Shown piece after piece: positions 25,747-34,439 of a stretch of 64,000 bases of DNA; the stretch's first letter is position 1, and each line of letters begins with the position of its first letter. The stretch is from Paraburkholderia sp. BL10I2N1 (GTDB taxonomy: Bacteria > Pseudomonadota > Gammaproteobacteria > Burkholderiales > Burkholderiaceae), in assembly GCF_004361815.1 (NCBI RefSeq), contig NZ_SNWA01000002.1, forward strand, positions 682,001-746,000. The letters are read 5' to 3'. The notes under the pieces were generated by a model. That model did not search any database, was not told where the DNA came from, and saw nothing but the letters and a program-made list of their open reading frames with translations. A program made the position numbers and the translations under genes.

Positions 25747-26886
25747 TCAGACTATGGCCCTCGCGCGCCCCATATCGACGGTTGAGCCGGTGCGGGACGC
25801 TTCGGCGATCGCCTCGGTGATGCGCAGGTTTTGCAGACCGTCGTAGACCGAGACGAGCGGCTGGGCGATTCCAGCTATTACGTCGCAGAAATGCGCCAGC
25901 TGCAGTTCGAGCGGGTCTGCGCGGTCGATATCGGCCACGCCTGTTTCAAACGGTTTCCACCACGAGCGGTCTTGCTCGCGCGCGTAGGTCTTGAGGCGCA
26001 TTGTCGGCACGGACAGCGAACCCATGTCGCCGGCGATGACGTAGCAGTCTTCGTCGTCATAGCTCGGATAGCGCCTGTTTTCCTGCGACGTCTGTTCCCA
26101 GCTGCGCGCCGAACCTGCAGTATCGGAAAGAAAAAATGTGCCGAGCGTGCCGTTCTCGAAACGCAGGTTGATGGGGACCGTGTCCTCTACCGGAAACCCC
26201 CGGGTCGCATTCGACGACAGCGCCTGCACGGCGACGATCTCGCCGCACAGCGAACGAAGATTGCCGATCTCGTGAATCATGTTGATGAGGATCGGGCCTC
26301 CGCCTGCCTCACGCCGCCATGGCGCGTGGTCGAAGTAGTCGTCCGGTTTGTAGAAAACGGCGCTGCCCATCACACCGACGAGCTTGCCGATCTTTCCCTG
26401 CTGAATGATTTCCCGCGCCTTCGTGAGGATCGGGCTGTGCGCGCGATGATGTCCGACGAGCAGCGGCACAGTGGCGCGCTCAGACGCGGCCCGCAGGCGC
26501 TCGCCCTCTTCCAGCGAGTGGGCGACCGGCTTTTCGATCAGCGCCGGCACGGCAGCGGCGATGCACTCCAGCGCCTGCCCGACATGCAACTGGTTCGGCG
26601 TGGCAAGCACCACACCGTCGGGACGGTTCTTTTCGAAGAGTTCGCCGAGCGATCTGAAGAGCGGAACGTTGGCGTTTTCGGCGACTTCGGCAGCGGCGGG
26701 ACCCGGGTCGACGATGGCCGTCAACTGGCAGCGGACGCTCTCATGAATCAACTCGATGTGGCGTCGGCCGATGAGGCCCGCGCCGGCAACGGCAAGCTGG
26801 GTCTGTCTCAGATTGATCTGTTTTCGGCCGCACAGGGATTGGACGGCACCGCGAATCGAGGCTAGATTACTCTTGCCAATGACCAA
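25747..26886 (-). CDS. Gfo/Idh/MocA family oxidoreductase
   Basis: A 379-residue NAD(P)-dependent sugar or inositol dehydrogenase-type protein. The Rossmann motif is AVAGAGLIGRRH near residue 33. The conserved EKPVAHSLEEG, with the substrate-binding Lys and Pro, lies near 120. The active-site GGGPILINMIHEIGNL box near 195 has the catalytic His in the expected H-x-x-D/N-like helix. The start is unclear: the only start-like codon is TTG at 26886, 14 bases from the divergent LysR gene. MocA of rhizopine use belongs to this family, but so do many other enzymes. Confidence 0.82.
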   Translation of the reverse strand: MVIGKSNLASIRGAVQSLCGRKQINLRQTQLAVAGAGLIGRRHIELIHESVRCQLTAIVDPGPAAAEVAENANVPLFRSLGELFEKNRPDGVVLATPNQLHVGQALECIAAAVPALIEKPVAHSLEEGERLRAASERATVPLLVGHHRAHSPILTKAREIIQQGKIGKLVGVMGSAVFYKPDDYFDHAPWRREAGGGPILINMIHEIGNLRSLCGEIVAVQALSSNATRGFPVEDTVPINLRFENGTLGTFFLSDTAGSARSWEQTSQENRRYPSYDDEDCYVIAGDMGSLSVPTMRLKTYAREQDRSWWKPFETGVADIDRADPLELQLAHFCDVIAGIAQPLVSVYDGLQNLRITEAIAEASRTGSTVDMGRARAIV

Positions 26887-26900
26887 TACAATGCATCAAG

Positions 26901-27857
26901 ATGGAAACTCATAATGCGCTATCAGCCAATAAAGACGGCTTCCTGCGCGACCTCCAGTTGTTCTGCACGGTGGCCCGCCGCTCAAGCTTCATCACCGCCT
27001 CAACCGAGATGGGCATTTCGCCTTCGCATGTCAGCATGCGCATTGCGATGCTTGAGAAGAGTCTTGGCGTAAAGCTCTTTCTACGCACGACTCGCCGCGT
27101 GAGCGTGACGAGCGACGGCGAAGCGGCATTCCAGTGGGCGCAAAAAATTCTCGAAGACGTGCAGGGAATGGCCGACGCTTTCGCCGGACTGAAGAGCGAC
27201 CCACGCGGCCTGATCCGGATCAGTACGAGCCTGCGGCTAGGCCGCGAACACGTCTCTCCGATCCTGTCGTTGCTGAGGAAACGTTACACCGGCCTCGAAA
27301 TCTGGCTTGAACTGCTCGACCGACGGGTCGATCTGGTCGGCGAAAGTTTTGACATCGACATTCGGGTCGGCGATGTTGAGGAGCCGCACCTGATCGCCTC
27401 GAAGATCGTCGATAGCATGCGCATCCTGTGCGCGGCACCGGCTTATCTCGAACGGGCGGGCACGCCTCGGTCTCTGTCTGATCTCGCCCAGCACGATTGC
27501 CTGCTCTTTCGTGAACGTGACCAGCGTTTCGGTGTCTGGCGGGTGACCGGGCCCGACGGAGAAAAGTCGGTCAAGGTCACCGGCCCCATCGCATCGAATC
27601 ACAGCGACATCGTGCGACAGTGGGCGCTCGAGGGCTGCGGCGTGATCATGGCATCGATATGGGATGTCGCTTCGAGTCTTGAGTCGGGCGCGCTCGTGCG
27701 TGTGCTGCCCAACCATCAACAACCCGCTGATGTCTGGGCTGTTACGTCAGCGCGCGCATCGTCGTCGGCGAAAATTCGTGTCTGCGTGGAGTTCTTGAAG
27801 GAGCAGTTGACAAGCGGGCCGTTCGCGTTGATTACGCGGGGTGTTGGCGGTCCTTGA
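26901..27857 (+). CDS. LysR family transcriptional regulator
   Basis: A 318-residue regulator with the HTH at about residues 14-72 (LFCTVARRSSFITAST, SPSHVSMRIAMLEKSLGVKLFLRTTRRV) and a LysR substrate-binding domain after residue 95, of the subgroup common in proteobacteria with FDIDIRVGDVEEPHLIASKI. It diverges from the Gfo/Idh/MocA gene, its likely target, with an unusually small 14-base gap, so the promoters must overlap the coding starts. Confidence 0.9.
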   Translation: METHNALSANKDGFLRDLQLFCTVARRSSFITASTEMGISPSHVSMRIAMLEKSLGVKLFLRTTRRVSVTSDGEAAFQWAQKILEDVQGMADAFAGLKSDPRGLIRISTSLRLGREHVSPILSLLRKRYTGLEIWLELLDRRVDLVGESFDIDIRVGDVEEPHLIASKIVDSMRILCAAPAYLERAGTPRSLSDLAQHDCLLFRERDQRFGVWRVTGPDGEKSVKVTGPIASNHSDIVRQWALEGCGVIMASIWDVASSLESGALVRVLPNHQQPADVWAVTSARASSSAKIRVCVEFLKEQLTSGPFALITRGVGGP

Positions 27858-27943
27858 TGCATTCCCGACAACTCCCGCTGCGCGCCGGGCTTGAGGAGTG
27901 CGAAGTGAGAGGTCGGGCCACCCGAAGCGCCTGCCGTTGCACG

Positions 27944-28651
27944 TCAGACGCGGCCCGTAACGGGGATCAACGCGCCGGTAATCGCCTGCGCATCTTTCGA
28001 CAGCAAAAAGGCGATGACCGTACCGATCTGCACTGGCGTGACCCAGCGGCTGAAATCGGCATCGGGCATATCGGCGCGGTTCTGCTTTGTATCGATGATG
28101 CTGGGCAAAATCGCGTTGACCGTCACCCCTTTGTCTTTTAGCTCCTCGGCGAGCGCCTCGGTCAGGCGTGCCACGCCCGCTTTCGACGCCGAATAGGCGC
28201 CCATGCCGGCACCCGCCTTCAGCGCCGCGCCCGCGCTGATATTGACAATCCGCCCGGCGTCGCTCGCGACCAGATGGCGAATCGCCGCCTTCGATGCGTT
28301 CAGCGCCGTCTTCACGTTCACCTGAAACATCAGATCCCACGTGTCGACGCTACCATCCGCCACAGTCTCCCAGCGGAACCCACCGGCGACGTTGACAAGC
28401 GCGTCAAGTCCACCGAGCCGCGCGGCGATCGTATCGATTGCTTCCTGCGCTGCCGCCGGCTCGCCTAGATCAACTCCTCCAAGCAGAAAAGCATCGGCAA
28501 GTTGCGACGGCAGCGTACCCGCATCGGGCGCCCGTCCCCGACCGATCAGCGCAACCCGGGCACCTCGCTCCGCCAGCACCTGGGCTGCCACCAGACCGAG
28601 GCTGGCGAACGCGCCCGTGACGGCTAGTCTCTTCCCATTCACATTGTTCAT
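27944..28651 (-). CDS. SDR family oxidoreductase
   Basis: A 235-residue short-chain dehydrogenase. The cofactor motif reads TGAFASLG, with Ser in place of the second glycine of TGxxxGxG. The VNVAGG segment, the catalytic Ser region (RIVNISAGAAL) and the YSASK Tyr/Lys pair near 155-159 are present. The C-terminal IPVTGR closure is typical. Substrate unknown. It converges with the LysR gene and stands alone on its strand. Confidence 0.9.
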   Translation of the reverse strand: MNNVNGKRLAVTGAFASLGLVAAQVLAERGARVALIGRGRAPDAGTLPSQLADAFLLGGVDLGEPAAAQEAIDTIAARLGGLDALVNVAGGFRWETVADGSVDTWDLMFQVNVKTALNASKAAIRHLVASDAGRIVNISAGAALKAGAGMGAYSASKAGVARLTEALAEELKDKGVTVNAILPSIIDTKQNRADMPDADFSRWVTPVQIGTVIAFLLSKDAQAITGALIPVTGRV

Positions 28652-28843
28652 CGCGTTTTTTCTGCTGGTGGCTCATCTGAGCGTCGGCGCCTTCGAGTGC
28701 GAAAGCGCGTGATCTACACAACGTCCAGAAAATACTCCAATACCAGTCTGCCGCGCACATGTTGTGAGGGGCGTGAGCATTTCGCCGCTCGCTCACCAGC
28801 CGCGACGCCCCGCGCCATCGCATTGCCAATGGTAAGGGCAATG

Positions 28844-30061
28844 TCAGCACAGCTTCGCACGGATCGGATCGAATCCCTGCCGGTATCGGGTAACCAGGTC
28901 TTCAGCGGTGTGTTGAAGGCGCGCTCTATCGACCGCCAATGCATCGCAAATGCCCTCCGCGATCTTCGGCACTTCAACGGCTGTCGACACCCCTGCTTCC
29001 TCCCAGGTAGTGGCGAAAGCAGTCTGCTTAGTAGCGAGTCTGGTTCGTGCCGGATGGCACAGATTGACGCGTGGCAGCGCGAACGCCATGGCGACGATTC
29101 TGCCATGCAGACTGCTTCCGCAATAGACGCGGCTGTATGCGATCAAAGCACAGATGTCCCAGATATTCAGCGAGCTGAATATCTTCGCCGACGGGACACG
29201 CATGCGCGCAAGGACGCGTCGGTAGCACGTCAGATCGTCATGCCAGGGCGCTGCGCCGGCGCGGAACAACACCACGCCGAGGCCGCTCGAAGTGGCAATC
29301 CGGTCAAGCTGGGCAGCAATTTCACACAGCGTTTCGTCATCGCCGAAGTCGGCACTGAACTGCACGGCGATGTACCGCTCGGGAAACGCATCGAGAATCC
29401 GCGAGATCGCACTGTGCGCGGCACACTGGCGAATCCGCTTGCCGAACAACTCCGCCACCATGACGGCGGGATCGGGAATAAGCCGTGTCGCGAGACCCGA
29501 TGCGTCCAGTAGCGCCTTTGTCTGTCTGTCTCGCGTGCTGATGTCATCGGCCGCTTTGAGTTTTGCCAGAACCTCGGCACGCATCGCCGGATCACGTTCA
29601 TCGAGGTCGACACCGCCAACCGCGTTATAGAACACGTGGACCGCCTGCGGAAACGATTCCCTTGCCAGGGTATAGGGTGCCCATGCAGCGACCCCAAGCC
29701 TCGCGCGCGCCCATGAAAGGCCGCCTTGCCGCCAGTCAGCGAGGCTCGCAATCGCTTCCTGCATCTTTTCCGGTCGCGACAGCATGACCGCTGCTTCCCA
29801 TGCATCACAGGTAAGGAGTTCGCCCCCTGCGTGGATGACGTTCACAGGACGGTCGCGCAACGATGCGGCAACCTGAGCCAACGCGCGAACCTTGTGGCCG
29901 CCATGTGCGCGCAGATCTCGTCCTGCGAGGCCTGCAAACAGCAGATCGCTACGTGGCAGCATGCGCGCCATAACGTGCGGGAAAAGGAGGTCCCCAAAGT
30001 TGTGGCGATCGAAGGCGCCAAACAGTACGGTGGGAATGCCGGTCGATGCATCACGTTGCAT
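28844..30061 (-). CDS. Polysaccharide pyruvyl transferase family protein
   Basis: A 405-residue protein of the family that adds ketal pyruvate to sugars of exopolysaccharides or cell-wall polymers. The N-terminal GAFDRHNFGDLLFP motif and the C-terminal SSLHGRIVAMAFALPRV nucleotide-binding box, with the preceding IAYSRVYCGSSLHG, are characteristic. It has no signal peptide and should be cytosolic. No other polysaccharide gene lies around it, which is unusual for the family. The region downstream (28652-28843) is empty. Confidence 0.82.
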   Translation of the reverse strand: MQRDASTGIPTVLFGAFDRHNFGDLLFPHVMARMLPRSDLLFAGLAGRDLRAHGGHKVRALAQVAASLRDRPVNVIHAGGELLTCDAWEAAVMLSRPEKMQEAIASLADWRQGGLSWARARLGVAAWAPYTLARESFPQAVHVFYNAVGGVDLDERDPAMRAEVLAKLKAADDISTRDRQTKALLDASGLATRLIPDPAVMVAELFGKRIRQCAAHSAISRILDAFPERYIAVQFSADFGDDETLCEIAAQLDRIATSSGLGVVLFRAGAAPWHDDLTCYRRVLARMRVPSAKIFSSLNIWDICALIAYSRVYCGSSLHGRIVAMAFALPRVNLCHPARTRLATKQTAFATTWEEAGVSTAVEVPKIAEGICDALAVDRARLQHTAEDLVTRYRQGFDPIRAKLC

Positions 30062-30097
30062 GAAACGAACCCCGGACGGCCCTCATGATTGCGCCCA

Positions 30098-30529
30098 TCA
30101 CGTCTTGTGCGTGGACAGGAGGATATTCGTTTCCGTGTTCGCAATTCCGTCGATCATACGGATCGCCCCCAGTACCCGGTCAAAACTCTCCAGCGTATCG
30201 GCCCGCAGTTCCGCGATGAGATCCCACCGTCCGTTCGTGCTGTGAATCGTCGTGACGTTCGGATGTCCTCTTAATGAGCGGATCACTTCAGCCGCCCGGT
30301 TGCCGTCCACGGCGATCGTCATCACGGCCCGGATTCGCTGCGTCTCCGCGGCGGGTTTGAGACGGACCGTATAACCCGCGATCACGCCGTTTGTTTCGAG
30401 ACGCGCGATGCGGTTCTGAACCGTCGCGCGTGCAATGTGCAACTGTTTTGCCAGTGTCACCACAGGCAGGCGAGCGTTGTCGCGCAGCAGGGCGATCAGT
30501 TGGCGGTCGATGTCGTCGAGCGTAATCAT
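30098..30529 (-). CDS. Lrp/AsnC family transcriptional regulator
   Basis: A 143-residue regulator with an N-terminal HTH (LDDIDRQLIALLRDNARL, ARATVQNRIARLETNGVI) and a RAM effector domain. I start at the ATG at 30529, as homologues do; the frame runs on to 30622 without support. It is divergent from the ornithine cyclodeaminase / CtlX pair, with about 220 bases between the starts, so it is a good candidate for amino-acid-responsive control of that pair. Confidence 0.9.
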   Translation of the reverse strand: MITLDDIDRQLIALLRDNARLPVVTLAKQLHIARATVQNRIARLETNGVIAGYTVRLKPAAETQRIRAVMTIAVDGNRAAEVIRSLRGHPNVTTIHSTNGRWDLIAELRADTLESFDRVLGAIRMIDGIANTETNILLSTHKT

Positions 30530-30752
30530 GTTCGATTCGTGCAGATTGAGCGTTGAAGGACAAGGCCTGGCGGCAGTCGCTATCTCTGAGTCCATGCCGC
30601 ACCGGAACATGCAAAATGCCATCCATAACTAGCATTCTGCTATGGAAAATGACGATTTTGCAACCTTTGCTGGCTTTTTGTTGGCTACATCAAGGGGAAT
30701 AATCATTCCATCGCTCCACTGCAGGAGCCGCTACAACAATGGAGATATGGCA

Positions 30753-31829
30753 ATGACCCGCTTTCTGGATGTACCCGCCGCCTGCCGACTGGTCGCAGAC
30801 ATAGGCGTCGCGCGCTTTCTGAGCGAACTCGCCGACGCGATCCGGGCTGACTACCTGCGATGGCCGGACTTCGATAAATCTCCGCGCCTCGCGTGCCACT
30901 CCCGCGTGGGTGTGATCGAGTTGATGCCAGTCGCGGATTCGAAGCTGTTCGCCTTCAAGTATGTGAACGGTCATCCGATCAACGCCGAGCGCGGCATACA
31001 CACCGTGATGGCTTTCGGCGCCCTCGCGGAAGTCGATACCGGATATCCCCTCTTCCTCTCGGAACTGACGCTGACCACCGCACTGCGAACTGCTGCAACG
31101 TCCGCCCTGGTCGCCCAGGTCCTCGCTCGACCGGACGCCCGCAAAATGGCATTGATCGGCAACGGTGCACAAAGCGAATTTCAGGCGCTCGCGTTTCACA
31201 CACTGCTCGGCATCGACGAAATCCGCGTCTTCGATGTCGATCCGCACGCAACCGCAAAGCTGATCGGCAATCTCTCAGGCTACCCGGGGTTGCGTATCGT
31301 GCGCGCAGCGTCCACCGCCGATGCCGTGCGCGGCGCCGACATCGTGACCACTGTCACGGCGGACAAGGCCTACGCCACAATCATCACGGCCGACATGATC
31401 GAGCCCGGCATGCACATCAACGCGGTGGGCGGCGATTGTCCAGGCAAGACGGAACTCCATGCCGACGTTCTTCGCCGCGCGCGCGTGATCGTCGAGTACG
31501 AGCCGCAGACGCGGATCGAAGGCGACATCCAGCAGTTGCCGGACGACTTCCCGGTCATCGAACTCTGGCGCGTACTGCGCGGCGAAGTCGCCGGCCGGGA
31601 GCGCGCGGATCAGGTTACCGTGTTCGATTCGGTCGGCTTTGCGCTCGAGGACTATTCCGCGCTGCGGCACCTGTACGCACTGGCACAGAGCCGCAACGCC
31701 GGCATTGACGTCGCACTGATTCCTCCGGCTGTGGATCCCAAGAACCTGTTCGGCGAACTGGCGCCGCAACGCGGCGACGCAACCGCCACGCTGGCTGGCA
31801 CTTACGGCTCCGTGATGTACAGCCGATGA
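30753..31829 (+). CDS. Ornithine cyclodeaminase
   Basis: A 358-residue NAD-dependent enzyme of the ornithine cyclodeaminase / mu-crystallin family, which turns L-ornithine into L-proline and ammonia in one step. The Rossmann segment MALIGNGAQSEFQALAF lies near residue 133, the substrate region FKYVNGHP near 69, and the catalytic Asp segment INAVGGDCPGKTELH near 228. I favour the ATG at 30753, because GGAG lies eight bases upstream; an ATG at 30747 is too close to it. The next gene, CtlX, starts 50 bases later and would supply ornithine. Confidence 0.92.
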   Translation: MTRFLDVPAACRLVADIGVARFLSELADAIRADYLRWPDFDKSPRLACHSRVGVIELMPVADSKLFAFKYVNGHPINAERGIHTVMAFGALAEVDTGYPLFLSELTLTTALRTAATSALVAQVLARPDARKMALIGNGAQSEFQALAFHTLLGIDEIRVFDVDPHATAKLIGNLSGYPGLRIVRAASTADAVRGADIVTTVTADKAYATIITADMIEPGMHINAVGGDCPGKTELHADVLRRARVIVEYEPQTRIEGDIQQLPDDFPVIELWRVLRGEVAGRERADQVTVFDSVGFALEDYSALRHLYALAQSRNAGIDVALIPPAVDPKNLFGELAPQRGDATATLAGTYGSVMYSR

Positions 31830-31879
31830 CTCCGGCAATCCATCGATAGCCCGTCACACACTCAATCTAACCTATCGTC

Positions 31880-32836
31880 ATGAGCCTTGTTTCGATTCAG
31901 GCGCCGGGCGCCGTCGTCATGATCCGGCCGCAGCGCTTTCATCCCAATCCGGAAACCGCTGCAGACAACGCGTTCCAGCGCGCAGACGCGGCGGAAAACC
32001 TCGGCGCGCGCGCCGCCTTGGCCGCCGCGGCGCGCGACGAAGTCACTGGCGCGGCCGCGGCACTGGAAGCGGCGGGCGTGCGCGTACATGTTTTCGACGA
32101 TCACGGCGAGCATCACACGCCGGATTCGGTGTTCCCGAACAACTGGTTTTCAACCCATGCGGGCGGACATGTGGCGCTTTATCCGATGCACTGCCCCAAT
32201 CGGCGGCGCGAGCGTCGGATGGACGTTGTCGAGATGCTCAAGGCGCAATACCGCGTGCAGGACGTGATCGACTACTCGGGGCTGGAATATGACGGCGTCT
32301 TCCTTGAAGGTACCGGCGCCATGGTGCTCGACCATGTGGATCGGGTCGCCTACACCGCGCGTTCGCGCCGCGCCGACCCTGTGGCGCTCGAACGGTTTTG
32401 CACGCACTTCAACTTCGAGCCGATGTGCTTCGACACCTCCGATGCTGCAGGGCGTGCGGTGTATCACACCAACGTGATGATGAGCGTCGCGACTGAGTTT
32501 GCGATGGTTGGCCTCGACCTCATCCTGGACGTCGCGCGTCGTGCCGAGGTCCGCAGGCGCCTGCAGGAAAGCGGGCGCATCGTGATCGCACTCGATCACG
32601 CGCAGATCGCTAACTTCGCAGGCAATGCGCTGGAGCTTTCTGGCGCGGATGGCCGCGTGCTCGTCTTGTCCGAGCGTGCTGCCGCCAGCCTCACGCACCA
32701 GCAACGTGCGCTGATCGAGCGTTCCGCAAGGCTACTGCCTTTGCGGGTGCCTACGATCGAAATGGCCGGCGGTTCCGTGCGCTGCATGCTGGCCGGCATT
32801 CATCTCGCGCGACGGTCGTCCGCCAGCACTGCGTGA
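31880..32836 (+). CDS. ctlX: Citrulline hydrolase (CtlX-type amidinotransferase-family protein)
   Basis: A 318-residue member of the guanidine-modifying superfamily. Its motifs are VFPNNWFSTH near residue 84, EYDGVFLEGTGAMVLDH near 136 and YHTNVMMSV near 195 (catalytic His). GGSVRCMLAGIHL near 297 carries the nucleophilic Cys. This pattern is that of CtlX, which hydrolyses citrulline to ornithine, ammonia and CO2. Following ornithine cyclodeaminase on the same strand, it completes a citrulline to ornithine to proline route. The function is inferred from family knowledge plus context. Confidence 0.88.
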   Translation: MSLVSIQAPGAVVMIRPQRFHPNPETAADNAFQRADAAENLGARAALAAAARDEVTGAAAALEAAGVRVHVFDDHGEHHTPDSVFPNNWFSTHAGGHVALYPMHCPNRRRERRMDVVEMLKAQYRVQDVIDYSGLEYDGVFLEGTGAMVLDHVDRVAYTARSRRADPVALERFCTHFNFEPMCFDTSDAAGRAVYHTNVMMSVATEFAMVGLDLILDVARRAEVRRRLQESGRIVIALDHAQIANFAGNALELSGADGRVLVLSERAAASLTHQQRALIERSARLLPLRVPTIEMAGGSVRCMLAGIHLARRSSASTA

Positions 32837-32955
32837 CAGCTGCCGCTGCTTGCGCTGCTACACTTGGCACAACCTTGTTCCCCCAGGGAATCCGTGCCGC
32901 AATCCGGGTCGCCGTCACGTATTAGCAGATCTTCCTCTGAGAAATTCCACGATAA

Positions 32956-33579
32956 ATGCTTCGATTCGAGAACCTTTGCAAGCGCTACGACGAGCGCGTC
33001 ATCTTTCAGGGACTGCATTACAGCACCGGTGCGGGATGCGTCGCGCTGATCGATGAAAACGGAAGCGGCCGATCCACGTTGCTCGGCATTCTTGCCGGTA
33101 CGATCGGCGCCGACGAAGGCGAGGTGTGGCTTGGTGGGCATTCGCTGCGTACCGCGCCGCTCGAGGCGAAATCCGTGCTTGCGTACGTGCCCGACGACTG
33201 TATGACGTATCCGCTCCAGACCGGTCGTGAGTTTCTCGAACGGGTGGCATCGAGCAGAAACACCGCGCTCGACACCCGCACGCTCGACTTCGCCCACCGC
33301 TTCGGCCTCGAGCCGCATCTCGAGAAGCGCTTCGAGCAAATGTCGCTCGGCACGCGAAAGAAAATATTCCTGACGGCGGCGGCGCTGGGCGAGACCGCCG
33401 TCGTTATCGCGGATGAACCGGGCGGCGGACTCGACGCCGCCGCGCGCGCTATCCTGATCGAATTGTTCAGGACGTTGGCAGGAGACCGTACGGTTTTTTT
33501 CGCGAGCCATGACATGGCGCTTACGCGAGGTTGCGATGCGAAAACGCTCAGTTTTGCCGACCTGGGTATGAGCGCCTAA
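32956..33579 (+). CDS. ABC-type ATPase domain protein with degenerate motifs
   Basis: A 207-residue single ABC ATPase. The Walker A motif reads ENGSGRSTLL, with Arg in place of the catalytic Lys and Glu-Asn in place of the usual leading Gly. The signature motif reads MSLGTRKK rather than LSGGQ. Walker B (VVIADEPGGGLD) and the switch His (FFASHD) are good. No permease lies beside it. It could bind ATP weakly, pair with another subunit, or be non-transport; it may be in decay. It lies 119 bases after ctlX. Confidence 0.75.
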   Translation: MLRFENLCKRYDERVIFQGLHYSTGAGCVALIDENGSGRSTLLGILAGTIGADEGEVWLGGHSLRTAPLEAKSVLAYVPDDCMTYPLQTGREFLERVASSRNTALDTRTLDFAHRFGLEPHLEKRFEQMSLGTRKKIFLTAAALGETAVVIADEPGGGLDAAARAILIELFRTLAGDRTVFFASHDMALTRGCDAKTLSFADLGMSA

Positions 33580-33641
33580 GACACAAGCCGGGAACGACGC
33601 ATACGGAGGCAAGCGAGACCGATGCCCGGTTGTCGATAACG

Positions 33642-33688
33642 GACGAGACTTCGAGTCGCGACAGGCTGCGTCGCTAATCGTCTTTTTT
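33642..33688 (+). terminator. Probable terminator of the ABC ATPase gene
   Basis: GACGA (33642-33646) pairs with TCGTC (33678-33682), enclosing an inner stem GCGAC / GTCGC and a small GACT-TCG-AGTC hairpin. A run of six T follows directly at 33683-33688. The branched stem makes it less standard, but the T-run and position 60 bases after the stop support it. Confidence 0.5.
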
Positions 33689-33958
33689 GCATGGAGTGGT
33701 CAGATCGAGTTCCAGGAACTTTGTACCTGGCACGGGGTTGAACACGTAAGGTCTTGAACCTTGCTGACTTCACGTTGCGTAGCCGCGCATCCGAAGTGCC
33801 AAACAGGAGCCAGCGGTTTCGCCTGGGCATCCGCCGTCCCCATACCGTATCGTGAATACAAGGTGCAGACTTTTTTGTCCGGCGCAGCTCGGTCCACGCA
33901 AGTGCTGCTTCCTGTGTTCTGAAAGCTATCGACCCTTCGCCCAGCAGGGCCTTTCCAC

Positions 33959-33978
33959 ATATCGGATAATTACGATAT
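33959..33978. promoter_or_regulatory. Inverted repeat ATATCG-N8-CGATAT, candidate ArsR operator
   Basis: A 6-bp perfect inverted repeat with an 8-base AT-rich spacer overlaps a TATAAG -10-like box and lies 19 bases before the earliest possible start of the ArsR-type gene. Autoregulation by such operators is usual in this family. The adjacent Old Yellow Enzyme gene would be controlled with it. Confidence 0.5.
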
Positions 33979-34026
33979 AAGATTCGTCCCGTAGCGATGT
34001 ATCGCATGAAAACCCGGTCCACCCCG

Positions 34027-34329
34027 ATGAAGATTGATATCGACGCGATCCACAAGGCGCTTGCCAATCCTGTACGCCGCGAGATTCTCGGCTGGCTGAA
34101 GGAGCCGCACGTGCACTTTGCAGACCAGGAATTGCCGTTCGACCACGGTGTGTGCGCAGGCAAGTTCGAAGGCCGCTGCGGACTGTCGCAGTCGACGGTC
34201 TCCGCGCATCTGGCCGCGTTGCAGCGCGCGGGCCTGGTAACGTCGAAGCGCGTCGGTCAATGGGTGTTCTTCAAGCGCAATGAAGCAGTCATTCAGGCCT
34301 TCGTCGAACACATGAACAAGGACCTCTGA
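34027..34329 (+). CDS. ArsR-type winged-helix transcriptional regulator
   Basis: About 100 residues with the ArsR fold: IHKALANPVRREILGWLKEP, then a recognition helix GLSQSTVSAHLAALQRAGLV and the wing SKRVGQWVFFKRNE. One Cys (VCAGKFEGRCGL, two in fact) lies just before the recognition helix and might sense thiol-reactive compounds, as is known for regulators of Old Yellow Enzymes; this is inference. In-frame ATGs also lie at 33997 and 34006. The oxidoreductase gene follows 110 bases later. Confidence 0.88.
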   Translation: MKIDIDAIHKALANPVRREILGWLKEPHVHFADQELPFDHGVCAGKFEGRCGLSQSTVSAHLAALQRAGLVTSKRVGQWVFFKRNEAVIQAFVEHMNKDL

Positions 34330-34439
34330 CCGGGTCCGACTGTGCCTGACCGGCCGGGTCAAGCCGCATCGCCACGCATTCCTTTATCACGCTATCTCAT
34401 AGCCGAGGCCTCACGGCCCGCCAGCAAAGGTGAACACTT

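Larger units (their letters stand above)
33580..34026. other. Intergenic stretch between the ABC ATPase and arsR-type genes
   Basis: About 445 bases with no supported gene; all frames are short or are shadows. It contains a possible terminator after the ATPase and an inverted repeat in front of the ArsR-type gene, both listed separately. The start of the regulator could extend into it (ATG at 33997). Confidence 0.5.

Noticed and set aside
17196..26886. Naming the cluster outright as rhizopine catabolism genes mocA, mocB, mocD and mocE
   Set aside because: The families fit, but MocA-like and MocB-like proteins are very broad families, and several expected genes are missing, so gene symbols were not assigned.
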